This document shows positions 51,701 through 62,436 of a stretch of DNA of 64,000 nt, in pieces. The position numbers and the translations under genes were made by a program. The stretch lies in assembly GCF_001039355.2 (NCBI RefSeq), contig NW_019775380.1, positions 909,282 to 973,281 on the forward strand. The letters run 5' to 3'. The stretch is from Lingula anatina (lineage: Eukaryota > Brachiopoda > Lingulata > Lingulida > Lingulidae). How positions within the stretch are numbered: the first letter of the stretch is position 1; each line of letters starts with the position of its first letter. Under the pieces are notes generated by a model. It was not told the DNA's origin, ran no database searches, and saw only the letters and a list, made by a program, of their open reading frames with translations.

Positions 51701-54700
51701 TTCCTTTGCCAATGGCTTTAGTAAGTCGAACTGAACACACACAGATATAATAATATGATTTCCCTCAAGATACATAGTTTTATTGTATATCATGTAATCA
51801 ACAGCAGATTATCACTCGAAAGAAAGGATTTATGTTGACAGAATCTGTAAATTTGGCATATGTTCTTCTTGATAGACAACAATTTTTAAAATTATGTAAT
51901 ACACTTTCAATTCTTTGGAATATGATAATATACATTTTATCTTGGCCATTTGCAGGACCGTGCTGTGTCTCTTATTCAGCAGTTCTATTCATTTGTTCTG
52001 TGGCAAGATGAGGCTGGGTCTGAGGAAGAAGGATACTTCTCTATACTGGTAAAGAAACAAAGGGAGAAACAGCTTATATTTGTCTACAGTTTATCTTATA
52101 AATTTCTTTAATCGAAATTACCAAATACGCACACACATACACACAAGAAAATAATTAATATTTAATTAATATGCTGTTGTTAAAAAATAACCATTTTTAA
52201 AATAAAAAAATATATATATTTTTTAGCCTGTAACAATGTGTCACTGCTCTGTATTACAGGACAATTTATACTACTTCATGTCAGAGAGGTACATGAAAGA
52301 AGACATTACATACTTAACAACCCATGATTTACTGTCTGCCATAGTAGATAACCTGAACAGTGACAAGGTCTGCTGTAGTTTTTTTAAAAGAGATATCACA
52401 TACTTGATAAAATACCTAATCCTGACTCATTAATACTTTTGTGATAATGTTTGATTTGTTGGAAAATTAAGTGATTTGTGCTTTTTGTTTTGAACCCTAT
52501 ACGGACTGTGATTCTATATGTATGTCTCTCTCTCTCTCTTTTTCTTTTGGGAGAGGGGGGTCATTTAATAACCTTTCTATACATTTTAAACTCACTGGTG
52601 CACAATTCCACATAACTTTTTTACGTGAAGATGGTGAGAATAATATGGATAATGTTTTTTTAACATATCGTAACATTTTTTCCTGCTTATTGTAATTTCA
52701 GACCATTCAAATATTTGGCCACACATTGATTGGTAACCTAGATGCCTCCTGCATCCGCTATGTTCTACTGATAGCAGATTTTGTCAGCTTGGTGGATTGG
52801 GAAGAGGTGGAAGATTTCAGGGCATTTGCATCCATTGTGTTTCCTTTCTTACAGGTGAATACATGTAATAACCACTGCTGTGCCATTTCAGTATTAAAAT
52901 ACTGAAATAGTTAAAGCCTTTCACTTTGATATTGTTGTTTTTGCCATAAGGTCCTTTAAAAAGATACATAATAATCAATTTTTTATAGTTCAGAATCCTT
53001 AAAAAATTGAACACCCAACCAATGTGGCACCTCCCTAGCTTCAGTGATACAATTAATTTTAATGGCTAGAGTACAATAATGATTAAATCTGAATATAAGG
53101 AGTAAAGTCAATTTGAGTTAACCTAAGTACTTGAAACTGCTGAGGCATGTTTGTTATAGAGATTAATAATCTCTGGAACTAATGGTGGTAATGATCAACA
53201 ACCAGATTTACTCTTATTTACTCATCTAAATACAAGCATAAGTCTAATTTTTTTCATGAAGAGTGATATATCCAGGTAATGTATTGCTACTCCTTGTCTT
53301 GTTTTTTGGTTCAAAGGAAGACGACCTGGAGACTCTCCACATGGGCTACACATCATTCAGTGAGAACAAGATTTCCAAGAAACGAGTGCTGGATTTCCTG
53401 ATGTACATTATTCTCAAGTACAGGGAACCAAGGTTCCAAGATGTATGTATTGAAAGGGTAGCATTGTTAGAAAGATGTTTTATTTAATGAAATTAAGACA
53501 AGGAAAATACAGTATGGGTTGCATTATAAGTCCATAAAAATATGTTGACCTGCTATTCATCATGTTATTTATAATATAATTACATCTAAAATCTAAGAGA
53601 AGATGCTTTATTCAATATAATTAAGACAATGAAAATACAATATGGGTTGCCCACATTTCAAGTTCATAGTACCATGTTGATCTGTTATTTGCCATGTTAT
53701 TTACAATATGATAACACAAACCAAAGGGAAATTTAAATCTTAAAATGCATAACAAATTTATAAATGATAACAGTTGTCAACCATGTTTTATCACAATTTC
53801 AAAACTGATTTTTATAAATGATTTATCAATGATAACAGGAATAGTTGTATAGATAGAACACAATCTACACAGGATACATTTGCAACAAAAATAAGTTACA
53901 GAAGCAATTCTACACTACAAAATTATATTCATTTCATGTTTTTTTCAGATGGAAAATCGGTTGCTTGCTTTCCCTGCCAGAGAACATGGTCAGATGACAG
54001 AACACGAGTTTAACGAGGCAGTGGAGAATTTGGTTCCCCTCCACAGCGAGAAGTTACGAAAGCGTCTGTTTTGGGAGGCAGAGGCACATGTTCAGATGGA
54101 TGACATGCATGATGTTGTGCCTGTCATGAGACTGGCCCGTATCCTTTTGATAATTTTAGAAAACATATTTATGTCAAAAATATATAGGATAAGTTCTGTC
54201 TCCAATGTACAAAAAAAGTAGAATACTTTTAATATCAGAAAAAACATATATGACTACAGGTTGTGATTGAGAAGGTGGGGAGGGCAACAACCATTAGAAG
54301 TGTAGAAATACATATTACATATGCTTGGGTACAGCAATACAGCTTCAAGTTTGATTTAACAAGCCGGTGCCTTTGAGTGGTACAAAATGTATGTATACAT
54401 GATACCAAGGTTGTTATATAAATATCCCTTAATGTTATCCAGAAATTTCCAGCTATCTGGCATTGCTGCAGATAGCACAAATCATCAGACAAACCGTAGC
54501 TGATAAAGTGAAAAAGGCAAAAATTAGGACAAAGGGAGACAGAGCACGTAAGTTACATGTTTCATCAGTTCTAATTGTTTTTATTTCTCCTTCATAATGG
54601 CACATTTTAACGCATTCAGACCATAAGAAATTATACTTTCATTTTGATTTTTAAAAGGATGATTACATTTACTTTTCATGTTCCAGCCACCAAGGTACAA

Positions 54701-55170
54701 TCTGAGGCAGAGAAGGCTGCAGAGAACCAGATAACAACTTACTCTGATATCAGGAAGATTGCTGTCAGTGTAGCCAGGTAGACTCTTGAAACTTACAGTA
54801 CGGTTAAATTATTGGTGACAGATTATTGCATCATTGAAATTAGATAGATGTGTCATTGAGTACTTTGTTGGTGGATTCCATTTTTAGAAAGTTTTAGACG
54901 TTAATATTTGACTATAATTTTTAAAGGCTAACAAAGGAAAACAGCTCTTGGACATAAAAAGCTAATATTTATAAAAGAGTATGTACTAGTATATGTTACA
55001 AAAAAACCTATGAAATAACTCATGTTTTTATTTGTTTAAAATCAATAGTGAAGACTTAACAGAGATGGTAATAAGACAATAATTTTTTGGTTATTTTCAG
55101 ACGCAAGGCTACAAGGAAGAGAAGAGAAGCAGAAGATGCAGAAATGGATGACACACAATTCTACGGATGA
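43591..55170 (+). CDS. Coiled-coil protein with TSNAXIP1-like N-terminus and EF-hand-like C-terminal half, 24 exons
   Basis: Exons: 43591-43645, 43943-44092, 44486-44639, 44893-45027, 45995-46076, 46231-46306, 46655-46722, 46936-47014, 47343-47461, 47774-47904, 48363-48442, 48588-48763, 49599-49714, 50099-50318, 50720-50755, 51640-51720, 51956-52048, 52260-52367, 52702-52854, 53317-53442, 53949-54138, 54443-54547, 54687-54777, 55101-55170. All phases match and they total 2694 nt (897 aa). The N-terminal block (KYEALLIEQGSPKPSQDRAL... to DDLYDAVYS, residues about 20-75) resembles the translin-associated factor X-interacting N-terminal family. It is followed by a long coiled coil (about 100-330), a cysteine-histidine cluster (429-441), a Ser/Pro-rich linker, an EF-hand-like helical region (about 560-800) and a basic tail. 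Proteins of this kind are often ciliary or testis-enriched; that is inference. The first exon is less certain than the rest. A 580-bp assembly duplication covers exon 4 and part of exon 3, and I counted it once. Orthology to TSNAXIP1 itself is not shown. Confidence 0.85.
45055..45120. repeat. (AC)n microsatellite, first copy
   Basis: An ACAC run with GCATGCACGCAC interruptions, ended by the N. The same array recurs at 45635-45700, where it continues into AAACACACCTGG. Confidence 0.95.
45121..45121. other. Single unknown base marking a probable contig junction
   Basis: The N sits exactly between the (AC)n end of the first copy and the start of the duplicated block. Confidence 0.95.
45473..45607 (+). 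other. Second copy of coiled-coil exon 4
   Basis: The bases match 44893-45027 as far as I can compare, with the same acceptor and donor. Exon 4 begins after 2 nt of a codon and ends 2 nt into a codon (135 nt), so including both copies would keep the frame and add 45 residues. An automatic gene model could therefore report a false internal duplication of the coiled coil. Confidence 0.85.
47176..47215 (+). pseudogene. Decayed duplicate of the 5' end of exon 9
   Basis: The sequence GAATTTGACAAGTTT (47179-47193) equals the start of exon 9 (47342-47356). The next 20 bases are similar (GCAACACAAACTAGA versus GGAACACAAACAAGA). The acceptor AG is replaced by TG and the frame soon ends in TAG. It lies 163 bp upstream within intron 8 and looks like a non-functional partial exon duplication. 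Confidence 0.65.
48162..48270. repeat. Intronic tandem duplication, 61 bp x 2
   Basis: TGACAGTGAAACYAAAAATA begins at 48162 and again at 48223, and the following ATTTATGRTTTAAAATGAATT is also shared. It lies in intron 10 of the coiled-coil gene. Confidence 0.85.
48742..49634 (+). other. Cysteine-histidine cluster split across exons 12 and 13
   Basis: Exon 12 ends with FCPSCGEK and exon 13 starts with TIFCPHK. Together they give C429-x2-C432-x6-C439-x-H441, a pattern that could bind one zinc ion. The intron between them is 835 bp. The motif is seen directly, but zinc binding is inference. Confidence 0.6.
49481..49517. repeat. Perfect 14-bp hairpin in intron 12
   Basis: TACTGCATTTTTCA at 49481-49494 pairs exactly with TGAAAAATGCAGTA at 49504-49517 across a 9-nt loop. 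The stem is too short for a usual microRNA precursor. Confidence 0.7.
49790..50480. repeat. Two diverged copies of an interspersed repeat in introns 13 and 14
   Basis: Copy 1 (about 49800-49930) has CAATTTCAAAGGGGTTCTTT, then GTGGACCTTTGACCCC and a poly(C) run. Copy 2 (about 50362-50485) has CAATTTCAGTGGGGTGGTCTTT, then ATGGACCTTTTGATACCC and later AGCAGAAAGG. Shared order and spacing suggest an old SINE- or MITE-like element. Boundaries are unclear. Confidence 0.5.
50720..50755 (+). other. 36-nt micro-exon (exon 15) of the coiled-coil gene
   Basis: TTTATTCAG|CCAAAATCTGCA...TTTATG|GTAAAA encodes 12 residues (PKSAGTGTEPFM) in phase 0 on both sides. Its flanks, exon 14 (…EAHM) and exon 16 (TNTISKLW…), also meet in phase 0, so it could be skipped without a frameshift. 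Its Ser/Gly/Thr/Pro composition matches the linker of the preceding exon. Confidence 0.6.
52885..52908. repeat. Perfect 11-bp palindromic hairpin in intron 19
   Basis: ATTTCAGTATT and AATACTGAAAT flank a 2-nt loop, right after the exon 19 donor (52855). Confidence 0.75.
53473..53730. repeat. Intronic tandem duplication, 128 bp x 2
   Basis: Blocks starting at 53473 and 53601 share AGATGYTTTATTYAAT, then ATTAAGACAAKGAAAATACA, TATGGGTTGC and later CATGTTATTTAYAATAT. The copies are moderately diverged. It lies in intron 20. Confidence 0.8.
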
Positions 55171-56763
55171 TGAAGATTACTGGATAAACAACTACAAAGA
55201 GCCAGAGGTTGGGAAAAATTAGAAGGGACTTTTTTTGAAAAAGGCATTTTCTTTAAATTAGTTCTTTTTGGATGCATTGTAAATATAAAATTGTACACTA
55301 CTAGTACAGGATTTTATGGAATACACAAGTGTGTAACTCTCCATTCATATAACTGATTTAGTCACGTATTAAACGCACTATTTTTATGACAGAAGAATAT
55401 GTACATGCAATTTTGTGATATAAAATAATTTAGAGAGAGTGAAAGATGTTTTCTTTTTGATTTAAGACTTTTGATGCAGTGTAAAACAAATTGTATGAAA
55501 AGTACAAATAGCCAGCACAAGCCAACCCTATGTGTAATTCCAACATCATGTTGTCGATCCAATTTACTTTTTTAACGTCATTTTGGAGTAAATCCCAAAT
55601 GTACGAGAACTCCCCCCCCCCCTCCCCACACACACACACAGTGAGTACCTATCTGATCACGTAAAGTCCGAAAACTGAAACAAGTATTGCCTGTGGTTTT
55701 CGTGTGTTCAGCGTGTGTTAACTACTATACAAGATTATGTCTTCGTACCTCTGAGTGCGGTTCGTGTGATATCGTGTCACCTTCTGTACATATCGTTCTT
55801 GCCTCAGCCATGGAAGCATATATATATGCCCCCAATGCTTCTGCTGGGACCATCTTCTCGCGAATTTCAAAACCCCATGTTCGTATGGCCATCTGATGTC
55901 AACGTGGGGACTGTGTTACGCCAACCTAATGACTTGTCACTAGGCTGAAGGTCATGCTGTGGCCAGGTAATTTCACTTTTTGCTGCGCCCTGAGGTGGGC
56001 GGACCGACTTTGATTTTATCACAAATGAATAAATGCCAAAGATCACCTGAAAAAATCAAAATTTTACGTAGATCTACTAGTTTGTTGTAATATTAATTAT
56101 AAAAGGCATCGAACGCCAGAAGGATGTATTAGGTTTATTTTAACGACAGGAATACATGTTTAACCCGTGCTTCAAATAGTTCTATCTCGTAATAGTTCAA
56201 ATGAAATATGTTTTAGTTTAGGGTCCAGTAATGATTACTGGCTCCTAAGTTTTTGTTACCTTGTTTTCAGTATGTTTAGGGCCATTTGTTTTGAACGAAT
56301 ATGGCATACATAACGCCGCTTTTTACCAAATCTTTCTTTAGGATGAGCGTGCACTAATTCATATCATTAAAACATTATATAAATACATGATAAAAGTCTG
56401 AAAATTGAACACCTAACATGAGATGAAAATGTTAAGTACATGCATAAAAACGTTCTGTTCGACTACGAATCACGAGCACAATCTCTTAAATAACAATAGA
56501 CTGTATGTATAATATACAAGATAGCCATAATAGGCTTTAAATCGACAATTGTTGAAATGTTATTACATCGAATATTAAATCGAAAGTTATTTTACCTATG
56601 TGAGACCTGTGCCTTCTAAACTCGAGATTATGCAAAATTTATTTGTGCTGTTGTACAACCATTTTTGTGGTTCTAGTTCCAACGAAACAATGTAATTCAA
56701 ATACACAGCAATCTCATCCAACACATCGCTCTAACCAATACATTTTTACATTGAGTTAATGTC
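55171..56763. other. Convergent intergenic spacer between the coiled-coil and Ly6 genes
   Basis: The two flanking genes converge on this 1.6-kb spacer, so it should hold both 3' UTRs. ATTAAA near 55367 may be the polyadenylation signal of the plus-strand gene. A C-rich and CA run lies at about 55610-55640. ORFs at 55362-55948 have no family signature. Confidence 0.5.
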
Positions 56764-57957
56764 TTAAGCAACATCTCGATTTAGCAGTTTGTATGCGATG
56801 ATTCCTATCACAGCAGTGAGGGACACGTAGGGAAACAATCTTCCCCCCGAGTTACACCCGTCTGTATTGCAGGACACGACACAGCCGTCCATCTCGGTAC
56901 CGTCCAGAGAAATGCGCCGTATCCAGCCACAGTGGCTTACGACGTCGATCTCCGTCTCCGAGGTAGTGCCCCCACTGTTTGTTACGCAAGTGCGGACCGT
57001 CACGGTGTAGTTATTAGGCTCTGTAATGAGAAATGAATAAATGAATGGATATTTGAAAAATAAAATGATGGTGCGAAAAGCATGCGTCTTGAGTATTTGA
57101 GATTGATGTATGTAGTTTAAACGCTTACTTATTCTGAACATCTTTAAGAAAGACCTTTTGTATGTTTTTTTTATTGATAATGAGTGTAAAGTGTTGGTGG
57201 AAAAAACCCATCAAATCAATTCATCTCGATTTTGATACAGCCCCCATCCTTCCACAACATATGCTATTCACTTATAACGTGCACAAACGTGATTTTGCAA
57301 ATTGGCCGCTTTATTTGCTCGTGTCAGTTTGATTCATTGGTTAAAAGGCATGTTACGTAAAAAAAATTATATGAGAAGTGATATCCAGAGGGTATTTGAC
57401 AGGAGTCAACAAGGTAATGGTTATGGAAGTTTGGTTATAGTTGGGAAAACGTTGAAGGCCTCAGAATATTCTTGGAAGTAATGGTTTTTCTTTTACAAAA
57501 TCCTTTAACTACCCCTTAAATCGTTTAATACGAACCATCCACGCCGATGAGTTTAATACAGGACGTTGCCGGGAAAAGTCCGTCTTGGTCTTTTCTGGAC
57601 CCCATACAATCTGGCACATAATAACTTCCATTTAAAGGTTCAAATTTATCCTCACATGCAAGCTCACTGTGATTTATCGATGTACACACGTAACAACCAA
57701 TTGTAGACACTGTAAAACAAAAATACGCGTTTTTTATGATTATTGTTTGTTTACATTAAAAATATAACTCACATGTAATTATTGCATTCGCTTTTCTTTC
57801 AAACATTTCGAAAGGTGAAAATATAATCTTACAAAACAACTCATTTAATGGAAAATACTTTTTTTGTATCTGAAAAGTGAATTCCCCTACCTTTACCGAC
57901 GAGAAAAAACATATAACATAGCGTAATAGCGACGCCCATTACTAGTGAACGTCCCAT
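56764..57957 (-). CDS. Ly6/uPAR-type surface protein of the quiver/sleepless family, 3 exons
   Basis: Exons (minus): 57891-57957, 57536-57709, 56764-57020; total 498 nt (165 aa). Exon 1 is a signal peptide (MGRSLVMGVAITLCYMFFLVGK). The mature part has ten cysteines: GCYVC near the start, then ELAC, VPDC, ATSC, VRTC, VSHC, DGCVVSC and a closing DGCN. CxxC at the start and CN at the end are hallmarks of the three-finger Ly6 fold, and the DxF…DC…C.K spacing matches the quiver/sleepless group of invertebrates. NGS and NYT are possible N-glycosylation sites. A C-terminal hydrophobic segment (LFPYVSLTAVIGIIAYKLL) ending in a short polar tail fits GPI attachment or a membrane anchor. Family members modulate ion channels or septate junctions, but the role here is unknown. 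The exon 2 donor (G|GTTCGT) is weak and was chosen because it alone keeps the frame. Confidence 0.85.
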
Positions 57958-57978
57958 TTTCACATTATGTAGTCATAT
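57958..57978 (-). promoter_or_regulatory. Ly6 gene leader segment with two minimal upstream ORFs
   Basis: Between a probable acceptor (TTTCAG) ending at 57979 and the start codon at 57957 lie ATGACTACATAA and, overlapping its stop, the start-stop ATGTGA. The main ATG follows 3 nt later. Both could reduce initiation at the main ATG. Confidence 0.5.
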
Positions 57979-59237
57979 CTGAAATGAAGAAATGCACTTT
58001 TCTATAACTGCCACTGTTTGATGCATTAAACAACAAAGAATAAAAAAAAATTACAAATAAACTTACAAATAAAAATTGCAACATAAAATGGGTATCGGTA
58101 CGTTCAAGATTACCAAAACTAACTCAAAACTTTACAAAAATCGTTTAACAGCCAAATGTGGCAATTCGCCCCCACCCATATCTGAAACTGATAACAAGTA
58201 ATTAGATCAAATAACGATGTACCCAAGAGATTTCTATCTAGTCCCAGTTATGAAATCTTTATTCTCAATCGACCGATTTCTCTCCCCAGTGGCTCCTACT
58301 CGAGAAACCGATCCCACGCTTTGATTAAGTCATCTCCATAGTGTACGGTACCCACTGGAGTTAATAAGTTTCAAACTGTATCTGTATTGATTTTTGACAA
58401 GAGTGGTTAATCGTGTTTTCAAACAAAGTATTAAAAACAACATTGGTCAGAGGGCTAAGTATATGGCGTCTGGTCAATACGTTTCTGTGGCTTATTATTC
58501 TATTATTCTGAAAACGTGCAATAGAGGCAAATTAAAGTAAATAAAGCAATGTGCTGCTGTCCATGCTTTATTTCCAAAGCCGTAAAAAATCCGCAGACAA
58601 TCAATGTAATCGTAATCAAAGCTCTAAATGTGGGCCGAAATGGCTATGGTAAAAGATTTAGATCCACCAGATTTTATGCGGATATAAACGCCTAATTATA
58701 ATAGATAAACTCTGTGCTTGCTTTTTTCTATTAAAAGACTCACTGCGTTGTTCAGGATTTTCTCGTTTTTCGAGGTGGATTTTTTCACAACTAACCCTAT
58801 TACTTATTCATAACATGACATTTCAGCCCCAGAAGTCCAATGAATAATAAAACTCGCTTATTTAACACAGGTAGGCCTAATTCGTCTTCACACTCACGGT
58901 AGGCCTACATAGGCTCTAGCGAAAAAATCCCAGTCTTAAAACTGCAGTTGTAGACATGTTATAAAATGAGCAATATCTCACGTTATGTGCCAATTCATTT
59001 TAACCAGCAATGGCATTTTAGTATTACAAAATTCAACATTGCTGAAGAAATCATTTGTATATTTTGTAGGGCCTACCAAAACACTTTGACCTAAGGCATT
59101 TCAACAACATAACTTAAGCAATATATATAAGCATATATACAGGTGAAGCCGAAATACGCCGAGAATGATGCCGATGGCAGCATGTAAAACATCCCAAACC
59201 TCTAATAGATCACTACACCAGTAAAATAAATACTCAC
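57979..59237. other. Probable leader intron of the Ly6 gene
   Basis: This 1.26-kb interval lies between the inferred noncoding exon and the signal-peptide exon. No coding potential was recognised. Confidence 0.35.
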
Positions 59238-59352
59238 AATGCTTCCATGGAAATCCGCTATTTCGAATTCATGGTCTAGAATGCGACAAATTGACCGAAA
59301 TTGGTGATATCTATTAGATATCAGAATCAGTCTGGCTGTTTAATTCCTAGAA
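59238..59352 (-). promoter_or_regulatory. Candidate 5' untranslated exon of the Ly6 gene
   Basis: A good minus-strand donor (GCATT|GTGAGTA) ends at 59238 and could splice to the acceptor at 57979. The YY1-like 13-mer at 59353-59365 lies at the expected promoter side. The upstream boundary is a guess. Confidence 0.35.
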
Positions 59353-59365
59353 AACAATATGGCGG
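59353..59365 (+). promoter_or_regulatory. YY1-like site at the probable Ly6 promoter
   Basis: AACAATATGGCGG, identical to the 13-mer at 43506-43518. Here the motif is on the strand opposite to the gene. GGCTCC follows, making a closer match to the YY1 consensus AANATGGCGGC. Confidence 0.4.
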
Positions 59366-59797
59366 CTCCTGACTCCTAGAAATCAGGTATAAGCTGTATT
59401 CAGGTCAATGTAAATGCGGGATGCGCACAGCAACTTCAGACAAAAAATCAATAAACCTAACCTTCGCACTCGTCTAATTTCAACGCTCTCACATTAGCAA
59501 AAGAGCGCCATCGCGTATGGTAAATTATATACATCTTCTAGGGGCCATCGCGTATTCCAGCTTCTCCTCGGTTTAATTTTCATATATGAAAATAAAAAGG
59601 TTTGAACGCAATCAAAAGGATCTACTTAAGAGCTACTTGGCATTCTTTGTCGTCACTGAACACGATTCCCTACTAGGCATAAACTGACAACTTTGAAACA
59701 TGCAGTTAACTCATTTCCTGGTAGCTCTTCAGGAATGCCAAAAGTTTCCAGTTAAGGCTTTATATTTCAATTTCATATTTAATAGACCAGCGTAGTC

Positions 59798-60336
59798 AGG
59801 CCTACCCAACTACCAGACTCGGCACCTAAGGATCCTGAATTAACCGGTATATCGGACCACACTACCCGTTTTCAAGGTGTGTGTCAGATCGCATTTCGGA
59901 GTATCAGTCAGAACACCGACAGGATGAGCCCTGGCATGCTCTTCTGTCACTTTGATTGGATAGTAAACGATTGTCGTAAAATCGCTATATGATTTTAAAA
60001 CCGGGCGCATAAATTTGAAAGCCACCTAAATGAACCTTAGACTGCCACATATATCTAATACAATGCAAAAAAGCCCTATCAAAAGTGGTTAAAACATTCA
60101 AACCGAATGTCGTAAAGTCCCCATATACCCCCATAGAGACAATAAAATATAGTACTCTAAAGTAAGAGTACAGTTTCAGGTTGTTCAGCCGAGCGTGGAT
60201 GAGCCCCCAGCCGTGCTACAAAATTTGTTCTGGGGTATGATACTCCGAAATGCGATCTGACACACACCTTGAAAACGGGTAGCGGGGAACTTAATTCAGG
60301 ATCCTTAGGTGCCGAGTCTGGTAGTTGGGTAGGCCT
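59798..60336. mobile_element. Foldback (inverted-repeat) element, MITE-like
   Basis: The left arm 59798-59906 starts AGGCCTACCCAACTACCAGA. The right arm 60238-60336 is its inverse complement, nearly exact for the outer 46 bp and for the inner 43 bp, with a replaced middle segment of 20 versus 10 bp. A spacer of about 330 bp separates the arms. There is no transposase ORF, so it would be non-autonomous. No clear target-site duplication was found. Confidence 0.8.
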
Positions 60337-62300
60337 GGTAGTTTTCACATAAGCATCTGACCCTCATTTCATTTCTTTTGGTTAGTAAATTTGTGCATTC
60401 ACTTGTTAATATTTTCTTTAAAAAATAATAACACCAATAATTAAAGGAAGTATTGAGGTTGTATTTTTCGTTTCATCAAAGTATGTTACAAATTCTTCAA
60501 ATAGTTATCAACAAATATTCATCAATATATATATTCAATGTCAATTGCAAATGACTGGGGTACTCGTTTTATATAAAACAAAAACAGAAAAGGGGTATAA
60601 ATGAAAGGAGACAATATGTACAATAGTGAGACTAGTCCAATGACTTTGTGACCTAATATTGTGACAATGACAATATATATATATAACACAATGACAATGT
60701 ATTACACAACTGATATTTGAAAAAAAAATCTGTTTAGAAATTACAATTGGCAAAGTAAACTATATTAGTAGAACTACTTTTTATGGTCCCCTGGAAGATT
60801 AAGTTTGAATTTTTACACCTATGACCTGACCATTTTGTTTAAATTTGTCTGGAAGGGACATATTTCACCTAGGCTGTACTAGCTAATAATGAAACTAAAA
60901 TTACAGATACAAATGCTAAATGACAATGGATTACAACATACAGATGAAGAGTTACCAAAAATCATGGAAAAACTGATAATCTAACTGAAGCCAGCAACTT
61001 ACAGATCAAAACCATTCAAGAAATATGTGCTTCTACACTTGCCAGTAAAAACATTTCCTTATTTAGTCAAAATAGATTGTCTCAAAATTTATGTAATTGC
61101 TTATGTGTATTAACAATGGAAGTAAAATTTGGTAGTGTCAATCACAAAACGAAGAACAGTTATTCCAAATTTGCTTGTGCATTCCATACAAAATAAACTT
61201 TCAAGAAGACTGATACTTTTTTAAAATTCTGTCCCCTATTTTACCTTTTGGTGCAAAGTTTCTATAAAATGTCCTGCTTAAATTTCACCATCTATCACAA
61301 TGTTTATACATTTACTTTGGGTTTCATTAGCCTGTTCCTATGATCTGTTCCAGTCAGTTTGAATTTTTCTCTCTTTCCTTGCATAGTCAGAATACTTAAT
61401 ATTGAGACTACTCAACAAGCTGCAATTCCTCTATGCCAAATTAAATTTAAAATTGATTCTATTAAAAACATCACTACTATTAAATTTATGTCAAGTAATA
61501 TTGCATACTGCAATTAGTAATTGGGGGCACCTATAAAATAGCAAAAGCCCCTCTTGCATTGATAATTGTTCACACATCACAAAACATGCTTTCACATCAT
61601 ATACTATCATCTATTCATTGCAGATATTACACACACTGCCACACTCTTCTTCAGACAAGAGACAGTTTCACAAGAATCTCATATTGGTGAGCTTAATCCT
61701 GAACATGATAACATTTCATTTAAATAGTGCCAGTGAAAGATCCTTCATTACAAACCAATACTTCACAATTGTGTTCAAGATCACACCTAATGCAATGCCA
61801 TGGTCTGCATAGCACCTTAGCATATTTTCCATCAATAAGATGCTGATCAACTCAAATTACACTTTCAACTATACATATTTCTCATGGTCACCTATATTTA
61901 ACACAGCCATCCCTATGCTAGCTTTCTTTAAATCTACATGCAAGAAATGGACCATGGGCCTCTAAAAATTATAGAACAGTCAAATGACAAAATACTGTCC
62001 ATCTGCCTACTTTCCATTCTGTTATTACCAATTTTACTACTACAAATTATTGCACAAGCCAAAGTAAAAGCAATAGCTCAGTCAAGTGCATTGTGCATAG
62101 CACCTCTAGCAAAACATACAATCAAATACTAATAAAAGTGAGTCTTATTAAATATCCCAGACCACAGAGGTCTTGATATTTCAACCCCTGCCAGTGACCT
62201 GTTCTACACTCTGCATCAAAAAAAGGCATCTTCATTTTTGCACTAGCAATATCATGGTCCCCGAAATTGCACTCTAATGTGTACTGAGATCATCATTATG
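60337..62300. other. Intergenic sequence between the Ly6 and TBC genes, no gene seen
   Basis: AT-rich. It probably includes the 3' UTR of the TBC gene towards its right end. Short ORFs (60541-60753, 61618-61812, 61938-62132) carry no family signature. Confidence 0.5.
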
Positions 62301-62322
62301 GCCTACATATGTGATGCTGTCT

Positions 62323-62436
62323 CTTCAAGGACTCTCATAGTCCCTGTTGTCCTGGAATGGAAGTCCTTCAAGGACTCTCCTCGTCACTGTTGTCCTACAT
62401 TGAGCTCCTTCAAGGGCTCTCTTTGTCCCTGTTGTC
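62323..62436. repeat. 43-bp tandem repeat, three copies, at the TBC gene 3' end
   Basis: Copies begin at 62323, 62366 and 62408 with CTTCAAGGRCTCTC, then CTGTTGTC about 12 bp on. The third lies within the last coding exon and provides its TGA stop; the other two lie in the 3' UTR. Confidence 0.85.

Noticed and set aside
59840-60348. Minus-strand ORFs (61 and 63 codons) in and next to the foldback element
   Set aside because: They overlap the inverted arms, share translated arm sequence and have no transposase-like features.
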